A stretch of DNA of 64,000 nucleotides, from positions 17,126,001 through 17,190,000 of the forward strand of contig JASXTE010000015.1 of NCBI GenBank assembly GCA_030280995.1, given 5' to 3'. Made by a program: the position numbers and the translations under genes. The DNA is from Hemileia vastatrix. Lineage: Eukaryota > Basidiomycota > Pucciniomycetes > Pucciniales > Zaghouaniaceae. The notes beneath the pieces are model-generated. The model worked only from the letters and a program-made list of their open reading frames with translations. It was not told the origin of the DNA and ran no database searches. Positions 45,301-55,986 of this stretch are shown here, piece after piece (within the stretch, counting starts at the first letter, position 1; each line of letters begins with the position of its first letter).

Positions 45301-46848
45301 GCAGAGGCTGTGAAACATGAACATCAAGCACTTCAGCGTTGTAACACTTGGAAAATTGTCCCCAGGCCTGAAAAAGCTAATGTAATTGGCTGCAGGTGGG
45401 TTTTCAGGGTTAAACCTAATGCTGATGGTGGTGTTTCCAAGTTCAAAGCCCGTTGTGTAGCAAAAGGATATTCTCAAATCCTAGGAATAGATTTTCATGA
45501 AACTTTTGCACCCACTGGACGGATCACTTCTCTCAGGACCATTCTTTCTTTAGCAGCTTATTTTGACTGGGATGTTCATCAAATGGATGTAGTGGCAGCT
45601 TTTCTCCAGGGAAACTTAAATGAAACTGTTTATATGGAACAACCTGAAGGAACACTAACTGCTGGAAATGAAGGTAAAGTTTGCCAATTGTTGCGTCCTC
45701 TTTATGGCATCAAACAAGCTCCCTTTTGCTGGAATTCACGTATAAATGACTACTTGTGCAAGCTCAACTTCTCCCCCCTTAAGTGTGATCAGTGTGTGTA
45801 TGTTTGGAGAAACAAATCACAAATCTGTATCATTTATCTTCATGTTGATGATATGGTCATTACTGGTAATCATTTTCTTTGGTTCAAAGACAAAATCAAA
45901 ACTGAATTTGAGATGGATGATCTTGGTCCTGCCACTTGGATTTTGGGAATGCGTCTCACCAGGAACAGAACAGCACGTACTCTTTCTTTATCACAAGATT
46001 CTTATGCTGAAAAAGTTTTGTCCAACTGGAATATGGCCAACTGTAATCCCTGTCTCACTCCCTTATCCCCAAATGATTATCCTGTCAAAGCAACCAGTGA
46101 AGAAATTGCTGAATTCAATGCTCTGAAAATCAATTACCGCTCTGCTATTGGTGCACTCAACTATTTGTCTGTTGCAACAAGACCTGATCTCTCTTTTGCA
46201 GTTGGTGCATTATCTCAACATCTCATTGAACCAGGTATCAAACACTGGCTTGCTGTCAAACACACTTTCAGATATCTGCGTGCCACTTCATCATCATCTC
46301 TCACTTTTGGAGGAAAATGCCCAATTCCAAATCATCCATCACTCTGTCCTCTTATTTACTCTGACACTGATTATGCTGGGGATCCTGATACCAGGCGCTC
46401 AACTGGAGGGTATGTTGCCATACTCAATGGAGGAGCTATTTCCTGGAGTTCTAAAAAGCAGCAAGTCGTCACTATCTCTAGTACTGAAGCTGAGTTCAGA
46501 GGCATTGTGGATGCTGGATGTGAAGCAATCTGGCTGACTAAATTACTTACTTCCTTCAATATTCCTAAGTCACCTTCACCTTTAATCCTTGCTGACAATG
46601 CCAGTTCCATTTCACAATGCAAGGATTCACTCAGATACCGTCAAAGATCAAAACATGTGGACACTCAACTTTGTTGGATTACTGAAAGCATCAACAAAAA
46701 TCATTTTCAGCTTCAACACATTTCAACTGAACACATGGTGGCTGATCTTCTTACAAAATCTTTAGGAAAAGTCAAGCTGTCTTATCTCCTCAAACTCATG
46801 GGTCTGGTATTAAGGGGGGGTGTTGAAATTTCTGCCTCTAATACCTGA
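42364..46848 (+). CDS. C8 gag-pol polyprotein, 1494 aa, intact (family reference)
   Basis: One frame encodes the whole Ty1/copia polyprotein in the order gag, protease, integrase, RT, RNase H. Residues 1-215 are a capsid-type gag. C240-H243-H249-C254 is a modified zinc knuckle with His in place of the second Cys. D344-S345-G346 is the protease active site. The integrase has H483/H488 and C518/C521 zinc ligands and D548, D611, E647 (D-E spacing 35). Residues about 790-950 are a Ser/Pro/Asp-rich linker. RT has D1075 (QMDVVAAF) and H1160-VDD with D1162/D1163. RNase H has D1334, E1375, D1411 and D1433. The ATG follows a 144-bp leader after the primer site. The stop lies inside the 3' LTR. No frameshift separates gag from pol, so a different means of excess gag production, or none, must apply. 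Confidence 0.95.
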   Translation: MASNQDSSKVMVTPLTDESYDTWEHIMRLHFEVLDLFGIVSGQVPAPVPHNDGSPSDAEIKAQLALWIKNDTRCRYEIITRLDDVNKKLVNTCHTSAQMWSVLARRHASNKVGSRISHFLSMVTLSLSEGGDPKTHVDAFKGINFHMIRSGLIIPQEILIYLFFATLPPSFKHWRGLLTRDRQEIDHLHLDDVLSSFLDYAADDKVVDEFHNAMSNVNAHSASAKSSKSSKSKARSKLSCSVHGQNVGHDDNHCFVQHPELRPKKNQANSAAPSKDNSNKATPVPPPQEEQPDVTANCAFVFPSDEEFLFTAVACLSEKSNSDCIINASASMASHSSNLSPIIDSGASCHMFNNRDSFITFQPVNIRIQLAGIGKSIYATGKGTVAASGGMEGKVFFSDALYVPDLGRNLISLGRLWRTGCLLIPAPVNPTSNFIISRNGKNYMGGVISNSLFEVSVVPQGMSPPNSSALYAKASSQSLTLWHNRLGHPYAPYIQKLFNGMASDVSSSSLSDSEMHFCEPCVLGKQTHASFPGQLPVAKNPLEVIHTDLSGKIQPPSFDGSQYYLKFTDQATSYRHVYLLSSKAQVFKYFLEYKASVELQSGFKIKKLVCDGGGEYINSSLVNFLKQHGIALQVTAPYTPQQNPISERGNRITTEKSKTMMFHSNAPIHLWSEAVKTAVYLENRLPTKALQNKSTPFEAWNKSKPRVSHLRVFGCACYAFLDKHQRPGKFSANARKCVMLGYEVGTTNYRVWDLELKKIVIAKSVAFNENFFPFLDSRFKRPQWSQLMKQIPDQIHDSQPLPTPGLSFSPAQSPSESPTHDPSSGNISDSHSEDNSPSSSSSSDFHMSGTPSNSTPCPSPGHLTRLPHSNVPDEEGSSQSDPSYSSIEPDNPADPDYVPSSQSPSYSDNSSAETSTPEHLRQIYYDHYQHDSYSDSPDPLGLYAANAFAFSLEAPLLAHEIPEPQCYKQAIYSKYSAEWAEAVKHEHQALQRCNTWKIVPRPEKANVIGCRWVFRVKPNADGGVSKFKARCVAKGYSQILGIDFHETFAPTGRITSLRTILSLAAYFDWDVHQMDVVAAFLQGNLNETVYMEQPEGTLTAGNEGKVCQLLRPLYGIKQAPFCWNSRINDYLCKLNFSPLKCDQCVYVWRNKSQICIIYLHVDDMVITGNHFLWFKDKIKTEFEMDDLGPATWILGMRLTRNRTARTLSLSQDSYAEKVLSNWNMANCNPCLTPLSPNDYPVKATSEEIAEFNALKINYRSAIGALNYLSVATRPDLSFAVGALSQHLIEPGIKHWLAVKHTFRYLRATSSSSLTFGGKCPIPNHPSLCPLIYSDTDYAGDPDTRRSTGGYVAILNGGAISWSSKKQQVVTISSTEAEFRGIVDAGCEAIWLTKLLTSFNIPKSPSPLILADNASSISQCKDSLRYRQRSKHVDTQLCWITESINKNHFQLQHISTEHMVADLLTKSLGKVKLSYLLKLMGLVLRGGVEISASNT
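46812..46820 (+). other. Polypurine tract of C8
   Basis: aaggggggg lies immediately 5' of the 3' LTR. It is within the coding frame, encoding part of LRGG. Confidence 0.85.
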
Positions 46849-47736
46849 CCCATTCCTTACTCCAGCTTCTTACCATCGTCTCAAGTCATTCTCCTTGCTC
46901 ATATCCTCTTTTCCTGACCTTTTCCGCCGAGGAACTTCAAAGATACGAGCTCCAGCATCAAGAACAACATTTCTTTCCCACCCGGAGTCAATGTATTGAT
47001 TCTGGACCTCGAGGACGTGTTTCTTTACCTGGAGTGTGAATCTTTTCCCCGGCTGGGAACTTTTTCCTTGGATGTGAACCTGTCTCTTTTTCTGTATTGT
47101 AGTTTAGTAGTTTTGTCGACGTCGTGTTAGTTTCTATTGTTTTGGATGGTGGACTTTGTCATATAATGAGCCCTCTCTTTGCCATTTCCGTTTTCCCCAT
47201 CCAAATCTTTTTCTTTCTCTTTCTCTCTATTCTCTTTATCCCTTCCACTGCTTCTTCCTGTCCACTGCTTTCCCTTTTGGCCGCATCTGACAGTCTTTGC
47301 ACTGTGTGGGGAGAATAGAGTCTTTTGTCCAGGTTCTTTCCTTTTCTTTTCTGTTATCTTTTCTCTGATTCTTTTAGTCCTAACCACAGCAGCTCACACT
47401 TGTGTCCCTTATAGTTTTAGCACACGCTTTGTTGTAGTTACTTGTTGTTGTAAGGTGCACAGTTGCTGATTGACCTGTGTTTAGGTATGTTTGTTTTTGC
47501 AATGAAATCCAAATCTTTTTCTTTCTCTTTCTCTCTATTCTCTTTATCCCTTCCACTGCTTCTTCCTGTCCACTGCTTTCCCTTTTGGCCGCATCTGACA
47601 GTCTTTGCACTGTGTGGGGAGAATAGAGTCTTTTGTCCAGTTTTAGCACACGCTTTGTTGTAGTTACTTGTTGTTGTAAGGTGCACAGTTGCTGATTGAC
47701 CTGTGTTTAGCTTTCCTCTGTGCTAAAACTTCTACA
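46821..47736 (+). repeat. 3' LTR of C8
   Basis: This 916-bp LTR is followed by TSD caact and then by ORF1 exon 2 again. Confidence 0.95.
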
Positions 47737-48003
47737 CAACTGAGGAGGGGCCTGGGCATGAATCTGGTTCCTGAGTTCTTGAACCTGATCCCACAAGGTG
47801 TCTACCTTTGCTTTGTACGTCATATTTTCTGTCTTCAACTCTTTTATATGACTGGATAGGTTGCTGGTTTGTTGTGGCAGAGGAAGCTTTTTTATTTTGA
47901 AGCCTTTTGGAAGACCTTCTTGAGGCACTAGAGGCTTTACTTCCTTCTGTGGTACTGGGGGAAGGGGGTTTGGTTTGTTTACATTTCCTGTCATTTCCAC
48001 ATC
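47737..48003 (-). CDS. Ty3-type element ORF1, exon 2, 5' part
   Basis: Minus strand from 48003 (just after an AG) to 47737, in frame with exon 1 at 48069-48143. It encodes a Pro/Lys-rich stretch followed by a heptad-like segment (about 47745-47850: residues HIKELKTENM and VDTLWDQVQELR) that looks coiled-coil. It is cut by C8 after APPQL and resumes at 41284. Together with exon 1 the product would be about 205 residues. No known domain is recognised; a small coiled-coil ORF before gag is unusual for Ty3/gypsy elements. Confidence 0.65.
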
Positions 48004-48068
48004 CTGCAGTATGTGAATTCTTTGTGTTAGCATAAGATTTTTTATGTCCAACTTTTAGAAGAACTTAC
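48004..48068 (-). other. 65-bp spliceosomal intron in ORF1
   Basis: On the minus strand it begins GTAAGTTCTTC, has TATGCTAACAC as branch site, and ends TACTGCAG. Length and signals are typical of fungal introns. Without splicing, exon 1 would end at a TAA 9 codons past the exon end. With splicing, the frame continues for 180 more codons. Confidence 0.75.
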
Positions 48069-48143
48069 AGTGTCAGCATCATAGTCAATTTCAATTTCAT
48101 CCACTTGCATGTTATCCATTTTGTCAGCCAAATTGTTGGACAT
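48069..48143 (-). CDS. Ty3-type element ORF1, exon 1
   Basis: ATG at 48141-48143 begins 25 codons of acidic sequence (MSNNLADK...DADT) ending exactly at a GTAAGT donor. Phase 0 joins it to GAT GTG of exon 2. This ATG was chosen because it is the first in the frame and there is AT-rich non-coding DNA upstream. Confidence 0.6.
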
Positions 48144-49959
48144 ACTAGTGGGAAGATTTTAATTTACTTCTTATTTTTTAAAAAAAATAATAGAAGTTAG
48201 TTAATAATTGCTCCAAATAATAATAAAAATTTTATTAATTAAATTATAGAAAAAAAATTTTTAATATAAAGTAATAATTATAAAAAATTAATTTTTAAAA
48301 AAAATGGATTGCAAGGTTAAATTGGGAATAAACAATCAAGTTAATTCAACCAATTAATTACCAATATTAAATATGGCAATATATTTGGGACTAAGCACAA
48401 AGTATTTTTAAGTCAACCAAAATTAACAATAATTAATAATATAAAAAAAATTAAATTAATAATTCAATTTGTATTAATAAAAAATGTCAATTCTTTTAGG
48501 ACTAAGAGGATTTAACACTCTATAATGGTCAACTAGGAAAAAAAAATTTTTAATAATTGAACACTTACACTCAGTGAATCAGCAATTAAGCCACAATCAC
48601 TGTTATTGCAGTAAAAATATAGTAATATGAGTGAGAGGTGCAAAGATGAACTTACTATAGTGATCGAAAAATCACTTCAAAATAATATAAGAATTAATAT
48701 AATATAAACCTAAGAAATCGAACCCAAGTTTGAAACACAGTCGCAGCAAAGGTTTTGTTTTTTGCTAGGTGGTCCGTGCGTTTTGTTGTTCGTCGCCAGG
48801 CTCGATTGTTGTCGTCGTTTGGAAAGGTCCCCAGTTGTCGGTCAGTCGTCTAGAAGAAGGTAAGGGAAAGAGGAGAAAAGGAGGAAAAAAGGAGGAGGAC
48901 AAGGGAAAAGATAAAAGAAATAAACTATAATAGAATATTTAATTTATTTAAAAGGAAAACAATGGCGAGTAACTTGAGAGATGACAAACACTTAGGATTT
49001 ATTAATAATAATATTATTTAAGGTAAAGGTTCTGTGCGGCAAACACTTTTAATTACTATCAGACTTAAAGCAACCTTTAAATTGTTACATAGAATTTTAA
49101 TTAGAATTGTATTACTAATAAAAAAATATAAACGTAATAAAATTGTATTTAATTTGTGGAGTGTATAATAAGTGATGAGGCTACAGGGGATTATCCAAGG
49201 CCCTTTTATAGGCAATGGGTCCTCTGAAGCGCCACTATATTTGTAAATACAATAATTAGAATAGAAAAAAACAAGTATATCAAAGAGTAAATGAAACATT
49301 ACAATGTAGAGAAAAATATGAAACAAATAATTAAAACCCCAATTAAGAATCCAATTTTCCCGCCATTAATTCCCAAATCAGTAAGTAAAAATAGTGAATA
49401 ACTAAACAAGATTGGAACATAGGAACTATGAGAAAAATAATTCCAAACAGATGGTACAGTCTGATTTAAGGATATTTTAAGTGAAACAAAAAATACTTTG
49501 ACGCAACAAACATGTAATTAATCTCAATTTAGTATAAATTAATTAATTGGTTTTTCCTGACACAATTAAGGGTCAAAAGAAGCGTCATTAATTATTGTTT
49601 AGTATTATATGAAAGGTGTTATTTAATATATAAATTTAAATAATTAATTTAAATATATTATAAGTCAATTTTACACTTATAATTATAATATATATTTTTC
49701 AATTAATTAAATATAAATTTATAATTATTAAATACATAAAAATGTGCCATTATTTGTAGAATATATTATATTATGTTCAATTTAAATGTATATAAAAATT
49801 TATATAACCAATAAAATTAATATAACACTTGTATATAATAAAATACTTATATAATTTTATTATGCAATAAAATATTAATTTATATTGATTAAATACAATT
49901 CTTACCCACTCTTTCAGGTTTTATAAGTTACATATCATTTACTGGACTCCTGGAATAGC
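48144..49959. other. AT-rich 5' flank of the Ty3-type unit
   Basis: This stretch is very AT-rich, with many aattaatta tracts, and has no convincing gene. A GC-richer island (about 48730-48870) contains repeated cgtcg/ttgtcg motifs and an aagaaggtaaggg stretch. If the Ty3-type unit is a complete LTR element, its 5' LTR and primer site should be here, but I could not define TG...CA ends or a tRNA match by eye. Confidence 0.45.
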
Positions 49960-50156
49960 CTGGCTGACAATAATAATTTGGAGACAAGGAAGTGTGACAG
50001 GGATTGCAATTGGCCATATTCCAGTTAGAAAGAACTTTTTCAGCATAAGAATCTTGTGAGAGAGAAAGAGTACGTGCTGATCTGTTTCAGGTAAGGCACA
50101 TTCCCAAAATCCAAGTGGCTGAACCTATATCATCCATTTCAAATTCAGTTTTGATT
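49960..50156 (-). pseudogene. Diverged copia pol relic (RT C-terminal region)
   Basis: About 200 bp align with the reverse-oriented pol segment seen at, for example, 5150-5345 (gacagggattgca, ggccatattccagtt, cagcataagaatcttgtga). It has many substitutions and small indels. It marks a much older insertion of a related element and is cut off by the relic LTR at 50157. Confidence 0.75.
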
Positions 50157-50504
50157 TGTAGAAACTTCTGCATCTAATACCTGACCCATATCTTCTCCAG
50201 CTCTTTTCCCTCTTTCTCACCTCATTTTCTAAGTTCATATCTCTTTTCCTGCTCAATTTGACTGAGGAATCACAGAGATACAAGCTTAAATATCAAGGAC
50301 AACTGTTCTTTCCTGCACGGAGTCATATTCCTCCACCTGGACCTCAAGGACGTGCTATTGCACTTGAAATGTCAAACTGTCATAGTGTGGAAACTGCTTC
50401 CTTGACTATTTTCCCCTGTTTCTGTATTGTAGTCAATTAGTTTCTATTGATGTCAAGTAGTTTTCTGTTGTTTTGGAGGGTGGACTTTGTCATATAATCA
50501 AGCC
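50157..50504 (+). repeat. Diverged relic LTR of the copia family, first part
   Basis: It starts TGTAGAAACTTCTGCATC, with frequent differences from the modern LTR (TGTTGAAATTTCTGCCTC). It keeps landmarks such as ctaatacctgaccc, gaggaat...agagatac, ggacctcaaggacgtg and ggtggactttgtcatataat. It is interrupted at aagcc by C9 and continues at 63409. Confidence 0.85.
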
Positions 50505-51420
50505 TGTTGAAATTTCTGCCTCTAATACCTGACCCATTCCTTACTCCAGCTTCTTACCATTGTCTCAAGTCATTCTCCTTGCTCATATCCTCTTTTCCTG
50601 ACCTTTTCCGCCGAGGAACTTCAAAGATACGAGCTCCAGCATCAAGAACAACATTTCTTTCCCACCCGGAGTCAATGTATTGATTCTGGACCTCGAGGAC
50701 GTGTTTCTTTACCTGGAGTGTGAATCTTTTCCCCGGCTGGGAACTTTTTCCTTGGATGTGAACCTGTCTCTTTTTCTGTATTGTAGTTTAGTAGTTTTGT
50801 CGACGTCGTGTTAGTTTCTATTGTTTTGGATGGTGGACTTTGTCATATAATGAGCCCTCTCTTTGCCATTTCCGTTTTCCCCATCCAAATCTTTTTCTTT
50901 CTCTTTCTCTCTATTCTCTTTATCCCTTCCACTGCTTCTTCCTGTCCACTGCTTTCCCTTTTGGCCGCATCTGACAGTCTTTGCACTGTGTGGGGAGAAT
51001 AGAGTCTTTTGTCCAGGTTCTTTCCTTTTCTTTTCTGTTATCTTTTCTCTGATTCTTTTAGTCCTAACCACAGCAGCTCACACTTGTGTCCCTTATAGTT
51101 TTAGCACACGCTTTGTTGTAGTTACTTGTTGTTGTAAGGTGCACAGTTGCTGATTGACCTGTGTTTAGGTATGTTTGTTTTTGCAATGAAATCCAAATCT
51201 TTTTCTTTCTCTTTCTCTCTATTCTCTTTATCCCTTCCACTGCTTCTTCCTGTCCACTGCTTTCCCTTTTGGCCGCATCTGACAGTCTTTGCACTGTGTG
51301 GGGAGAATAGAGTCTTTTGTCCAGTTTTAGCACACGCTTTGTTGTAGTTACTTGTTGTTGTAAGGTGCACAGTTGCTGATTGACCTGTGTTTAGCTTTCC
51401 TCTGTGCTAAAACTTCTACA
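50505..51420 (+). repeat. 5' LTR of C9
   Basis: This 916-bp LTR is followed directly by the primer binding site. Confidence 0.94.
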
Positions 51421-51434
51421 GGTTATGGGCCCAG
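51421..51434 (+). other. Primer binding site of C9
   Basis: GGTTATGGGCCCAG abuts the 5' LTR. Confidence 0.83.
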
Positions 51435-51578
51435 TTGCCTAAAGCACCTTTCTCAAGAATACTTACAACAAAACCGCTTACTGGACAATAAAACAGCCTT
51501 TTCTCTCAGATTTTGGATCATCCTCTTCACATCTCATCTTCTTTCTCTCCAAATCTTTGCTGTTGACTCGACCAAATC

Positions 51579-54500
51579 ATGGCCTCCAATCAGGATTCAA
51601 GTAAGGTTATGGTCACCCCTCTTACTGACGAATCCTATGACACCTGGGAACACATTATGCGTCTTCACTTTGAAGTTCTGGATCTTTTTGGCATTGTTTC
51701 TGGACAAGTCCCTGCCCCTGTTCCTCACAATGATGGTTCACCTTCAGACGCTGAAATCAAAGCTCAACTTGCTTTATGGATCAAAAATGACACCAGGTGC
51801 AGGTATGAAATCATCACCAGATTGGATGATGTTAACAAGAAGCTGGTCAACACTTGCCACACCTCTGCTCAAATGTGGTCTGTTCTTGCAAGAAGACACG
51901 CCAGCAATAAAGTTGGATCACGGATTTCTCACTTTCTCTCTATGGTTACTCTTTCTCTTTCTGAAGGAGGAGACCCCAAAACTCATGTTGATGCATTCAA
52001 AGGCATTAACTTCCATATGATCCGTTCTGGGCTCATCATTCCCCAGGAAATTCTTATTTATCTCTTTTTTGCCACTCTTCCACCTTCCTTCAAACATTGG
52101 CGTGGTTTGCTCACCAGAGACAGACAGGAAATTGATCACCTGCATCTGGATGATGTTTTATCTTCTTTCCTGGATTACGCTGCTGATGACAAAGTTGTTG
52201 ATGAATTTCACAATGCTATGTCAAATGTCAATGCTCACTCTGCCTCAGCCAAATCATCAAAATCATCCAAATCCAAGGCACGCAGCAAACTCTCATGTTC
52301 TGTTCATGGTCAAAATGTTGGACATGATGACAATCATTGCTTTGTTCAACATCCTGAATTGCGTCCCAAGAAGAACCAAGCCAACTCAGCTGCCCCATCA
52401 AAGGACAATTCCAACAAAGCAACTCCTGTTCCCCCTCCTCAGGAAGAACAACCTGATGTCACGGCCAATTGTGCTTTTGTCTTCCCTTCTGATGAAGAAT
52501 TTCTTTTTACAGCTGTTGCCTGCTTGTCTGAAAAATCAAATTCTGACTGCATTATCAACGCTTCTGCTTCCATGGCTTCTCATTCCTCAAACCTTTCTCC
52601 AATTATTGATTCTGGGGCCAGCTGTCATATGTTTAACAACAGAGACAGTTTCATCACCTTTCAACCTGTCAACATTCGAATTCAACTTGCTGGTATTGGG
52701 AAATCAATCTATGCAACTGGAAAAGGAACTGTTGCTGCTTCTGGAGGAATGGAAGGAAAAGTTTTCTTTTCTGATGCTCTTTATGTCCCTGATCTTGGAA
52801 GGAATCTCATCTCCCTGGGACGTCTTTGGAGAACTGGTTGTCTTCTCATCCCTGCACCAGTTAATCCTACATCAAACTTCATTATTTCACGTAATGGAAA
52901 GAATTATATGGGAGGAGTCATCTCCAATTCATTATTTGAAGTTTCTGTGGTTCCACAAGGCATGTCTCCCCCTAATTCCTCAGCTCTTTATGCAAAAGCT
53001 TCAAGTCAGTCTCTAACTCTCTGGCACAACAGATTAGGACATCCATACGCCCCATATATTCAAAAACTTTTTAATGGAATGGCATCTGATGTATCTAGTT
53101 CTAGTTTGTCTGATTCTGAAATGCATTTTTGTGAACCGTGTGTGTTGGGTAAACAAACCCATGCTTCCTTTCCTGGCCAGTTGCCTGTTGCCAAAAATCC
53201 TCTTGAAGTTATCCACACGGATTTATCTGGGAAAATTCAACCTCCTTCTTTTGATGGTTCTCAGTATTACCTTAAGTTCACTGATCAGGCCACTTCATAC
53301 CGTCATGTTTACCTTCTTTCCTCAAAAGCCCAAGTATTCAAATATTTCTTGGAATACAAGGCATCTGTAGAGCTGCAATCTGGCTTCAAAATCAAAAAGC
53401 TTGTTTGTGACGGTGGTGGTGAGTATATCAACTCTAGTCTGGTCAACTTTCTTAAACAACATGGCATTGCTCTTCAAGTTACGGCTCCTTACACTCCCCA
53501 ACAAAATCCAATTTCTGAGAGAGGAAACCGTATTACCACTGAAAAATCCAAAACCATGATGTTTCATTCTAATGCACCAATTCACCTATGGTCTGAAGCA
53601 GTTAAAACAGCAGTATATCTTGAAAACAGATTACCAACCAAAGCTCTTCAAAACAAATCAACTCCTTTTGAAGCCTGGAATAAATCCAAACCCAGAGTCT
53701 CACACCTCAGAGTTTTTGGTTGTGCTTGCTATGCTTTTCTTGATAAACATCAACGTCCTGGAAAGTTTTCAGCTAATGCCAGAAAGTGTGTCATGCTTGG
53801 ATATGAAGTTGGAACAACAAATTATCGTGTTTGGGATCTTGAGCTTAAAAAGATTGTTATTGCCAAATCTGTGGCCTTCAATGAAAATTTCTTCCCCTTT
53901 CTTGACTCCAGATTTAAGCGCCCTCAATGGTCACAACTGATGAAGCAAATTCCAGATCAAATTCATGACAGTCAACCACTTCCAACACCTGGACTTTCCT
54001 TTTCTCCAGCTCAATCTCCTTCTGAGTCTCCAACTCATGATCCATCCTCAGGAAACATTTCTGATTCACATTCTGAAGATAATTCTCCTTCTTCTTCTTC
54101 TTCCTCTGATTTTCACATGTCCGGCACACCTTCTAATTCAACTCCTTGTCCTTCACCTGGCCACTTAACAAGATTACCTCATTCCAATGTCCCAGATGAA
54201 GAAGGTTCCAGTCAATCTGATCCATCATATTCATCAATTGAGCCAGACAATCCAGCAGATCCTGATTATGTTCCCTCATCACAATCCCCCAGTTATTCTG
54301 ACAACTCTTCAGCTGAAACATCCACTCCTGAACATTTACGTCAGATTTATTATGATCATTATCAACATGATTCCTACTCTGATTCTCCTGACCCTCTTGG
54401 GTTATATGCAGCAAATGCCTTTGCTTTCTCTCTAGAAGCTCCCTTGCTAGCTCATGAAATTCCTGAACCCCAGTGTTATAAGCAAGCAATCTATTCCAAA

Positions 54501-54912
54501 TATTCAGCAGAATGGGCAGAGGCTGTGAAACATGAACATCAAGCACTTCAGCGTTGTAACACTTGGAAAATTGTCCCCAGGCCTGAAAAAGCTAATGTAA
54601 TTGGCTGCAGGTGGGTTTTCAGGGTTAAACCTAATGCTGATGGTGGTGTTTCCAAGTTCAAAGCCCGTTGTGTAGCAAAAGGATATTCTCAAATCCTAGG
54701 AATAGATTTTCATGAAACTTTTGCACCCACTGGACGGATCACTTCTCTCAGGACCATTCTTTCTTTAGCAGCTTATTTTGACTGGGATGTTCATCAAATG
54801 GATGTAGTGGCAGCTTTTCTCCAGGGAAACTTAAATGAAACTGTTTATATGGAACAACCTGAAGGAACACTAACTGCTGGAAATGAAGGTAAAGTTTGCC
54901 AATTGTTGCGTC
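51579..54912 (+). pseudogene. C9 gag-pol, 5' part (through RT palm)
   Basis: It starts MASNQDSS and is open through gag, protease, integrase and into RT, ending within codon 1112 (VCQLLR) where C10 inserted. Up to there it carries the young-subgroup residues Val294, Thr360 and His820. The remainder is at 61360-62515 and restores the frame when one gcgtc is dropped, so C9 was intact before C10 arrived. Confidence 0.93.
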
Positions 54913-55828
54913 TGTTGAAATTTCTGCCTCTAATACCTGACCCATTCCTTACTCCAGCTTCTTACCATCGTCTCAAGTCATTCTCCTTGCTCATATCCTC
55001 TTTTCCTGACCTTTTCCGCCGAGGAACTTCAAAGATACGAGCTCCAGCATCAAGAACAACATTTCTTTCCCACCCGGAGTCAATGTATTGATTCTGGACC
55101 TCGAGGACGTGTTTCTTTACCTGGAGTGTGAATCTTTTCCCCGGCTGGGAACTTTTTCCTTGGATGTGAACCTGTCTCTTTTTCTGTATTGTAGTTTAGT
55201 AGTTTTGTCGACGTCGTGTTAGTTTCTATTGTTTTGGATGGTGGACTTTGTCATATAATGAGCCCTCTCTTTGCCATTTCCGTTTTCCCCATCCAAATCT
55301 TTTTCTTTCTCTTTCTCTCTATTCTCTTTATCCCTTCCACTGCTTCTTCCTGTCCACTGCTTTCCCTTTTGGCCGCATCTGACAGTCTTTGCACTGTGTG
55401 GGGAGAATAGAGTCTTTTGTCCAGGTTCTTTCCTTTTCTTTTCTGTTATCTTTTCTCTGATTCTTTTAGTCCTAACCACAGCAGCTCACACTTGTGTCCC
55501 TTATAGTTTTAGCACACGCTTTGTTGTAGTTACTTGTTGTTGTAAGGTGCACAGTTGCTGATTGACCTGTGTTTAGGTATGTTTGTTTTTGCAATGAAAT
55601 CCAAATCTTTTTCTTTCTCTTTCTCTCTATTCTCTTTATCCCTTCCACTGCTTCTTCCTGTCCACTGCTTTCCCTTTTGGCCGCATCTGACAGTCTTTGC
55701 ACTGTGTGGGGAGAATAGAGTCTTTTGTCCAGTTTTAGCACACGCTTTGTTGTAGTTACTTGTTGTTGTAAGGTGCACAGTTGCTGATTGACCTGTGTTT
55801 AGCTTTCCTCTGTGCTAAAACTTCTACA
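54913..55828 (+). repeat. 5' LTR of C10
   Basis: This 916-bp LTR has the double module and the gctcatatcc subtype. Confidence 0.95.
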
Positions 55829-55842
55829 GGTTATGGGCCCAG
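55829..55842 (+). other. Primer binding site of C10
   Basis: GGTTATGGGCCCAG abuts the 5' LTR. Confidence 0.83.
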
Positions 55843-55986
55843 TTGCCTAAAGCACCTTTCTCAAGAATACTTACAACAAAACCGCTTACTGGACAATAAA
55901 ACAGCCTTTTCTCTCAGATTTTGGATCATCCTCTTCACATCTCATCTTCTTTCTCTCCAAATCTTTGCTGTTGACTCGACCAAATC

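Larger units (their letters stand above)
41290..47736 (+). mobile_element. Copia element C8 (forward), intact
   Basis: The element is 6447 bp, with TSD caact exact (41285-41289, 47737-47741) and two 916-bp LTRs that look identical. Primer site, leader, open gag-pol and polypurine tract are all present. It inserted into exon 2 of ORF1. It is one of the best candidates here for an active autonomous copy. Confidence 0.96.

Noticed and set aside
49018..49326. 102-codon frame on the minus strand
   Set aside because: AT-rich, Leu/Ile/Tyr-biased, no motif and no homologous copy in the window.
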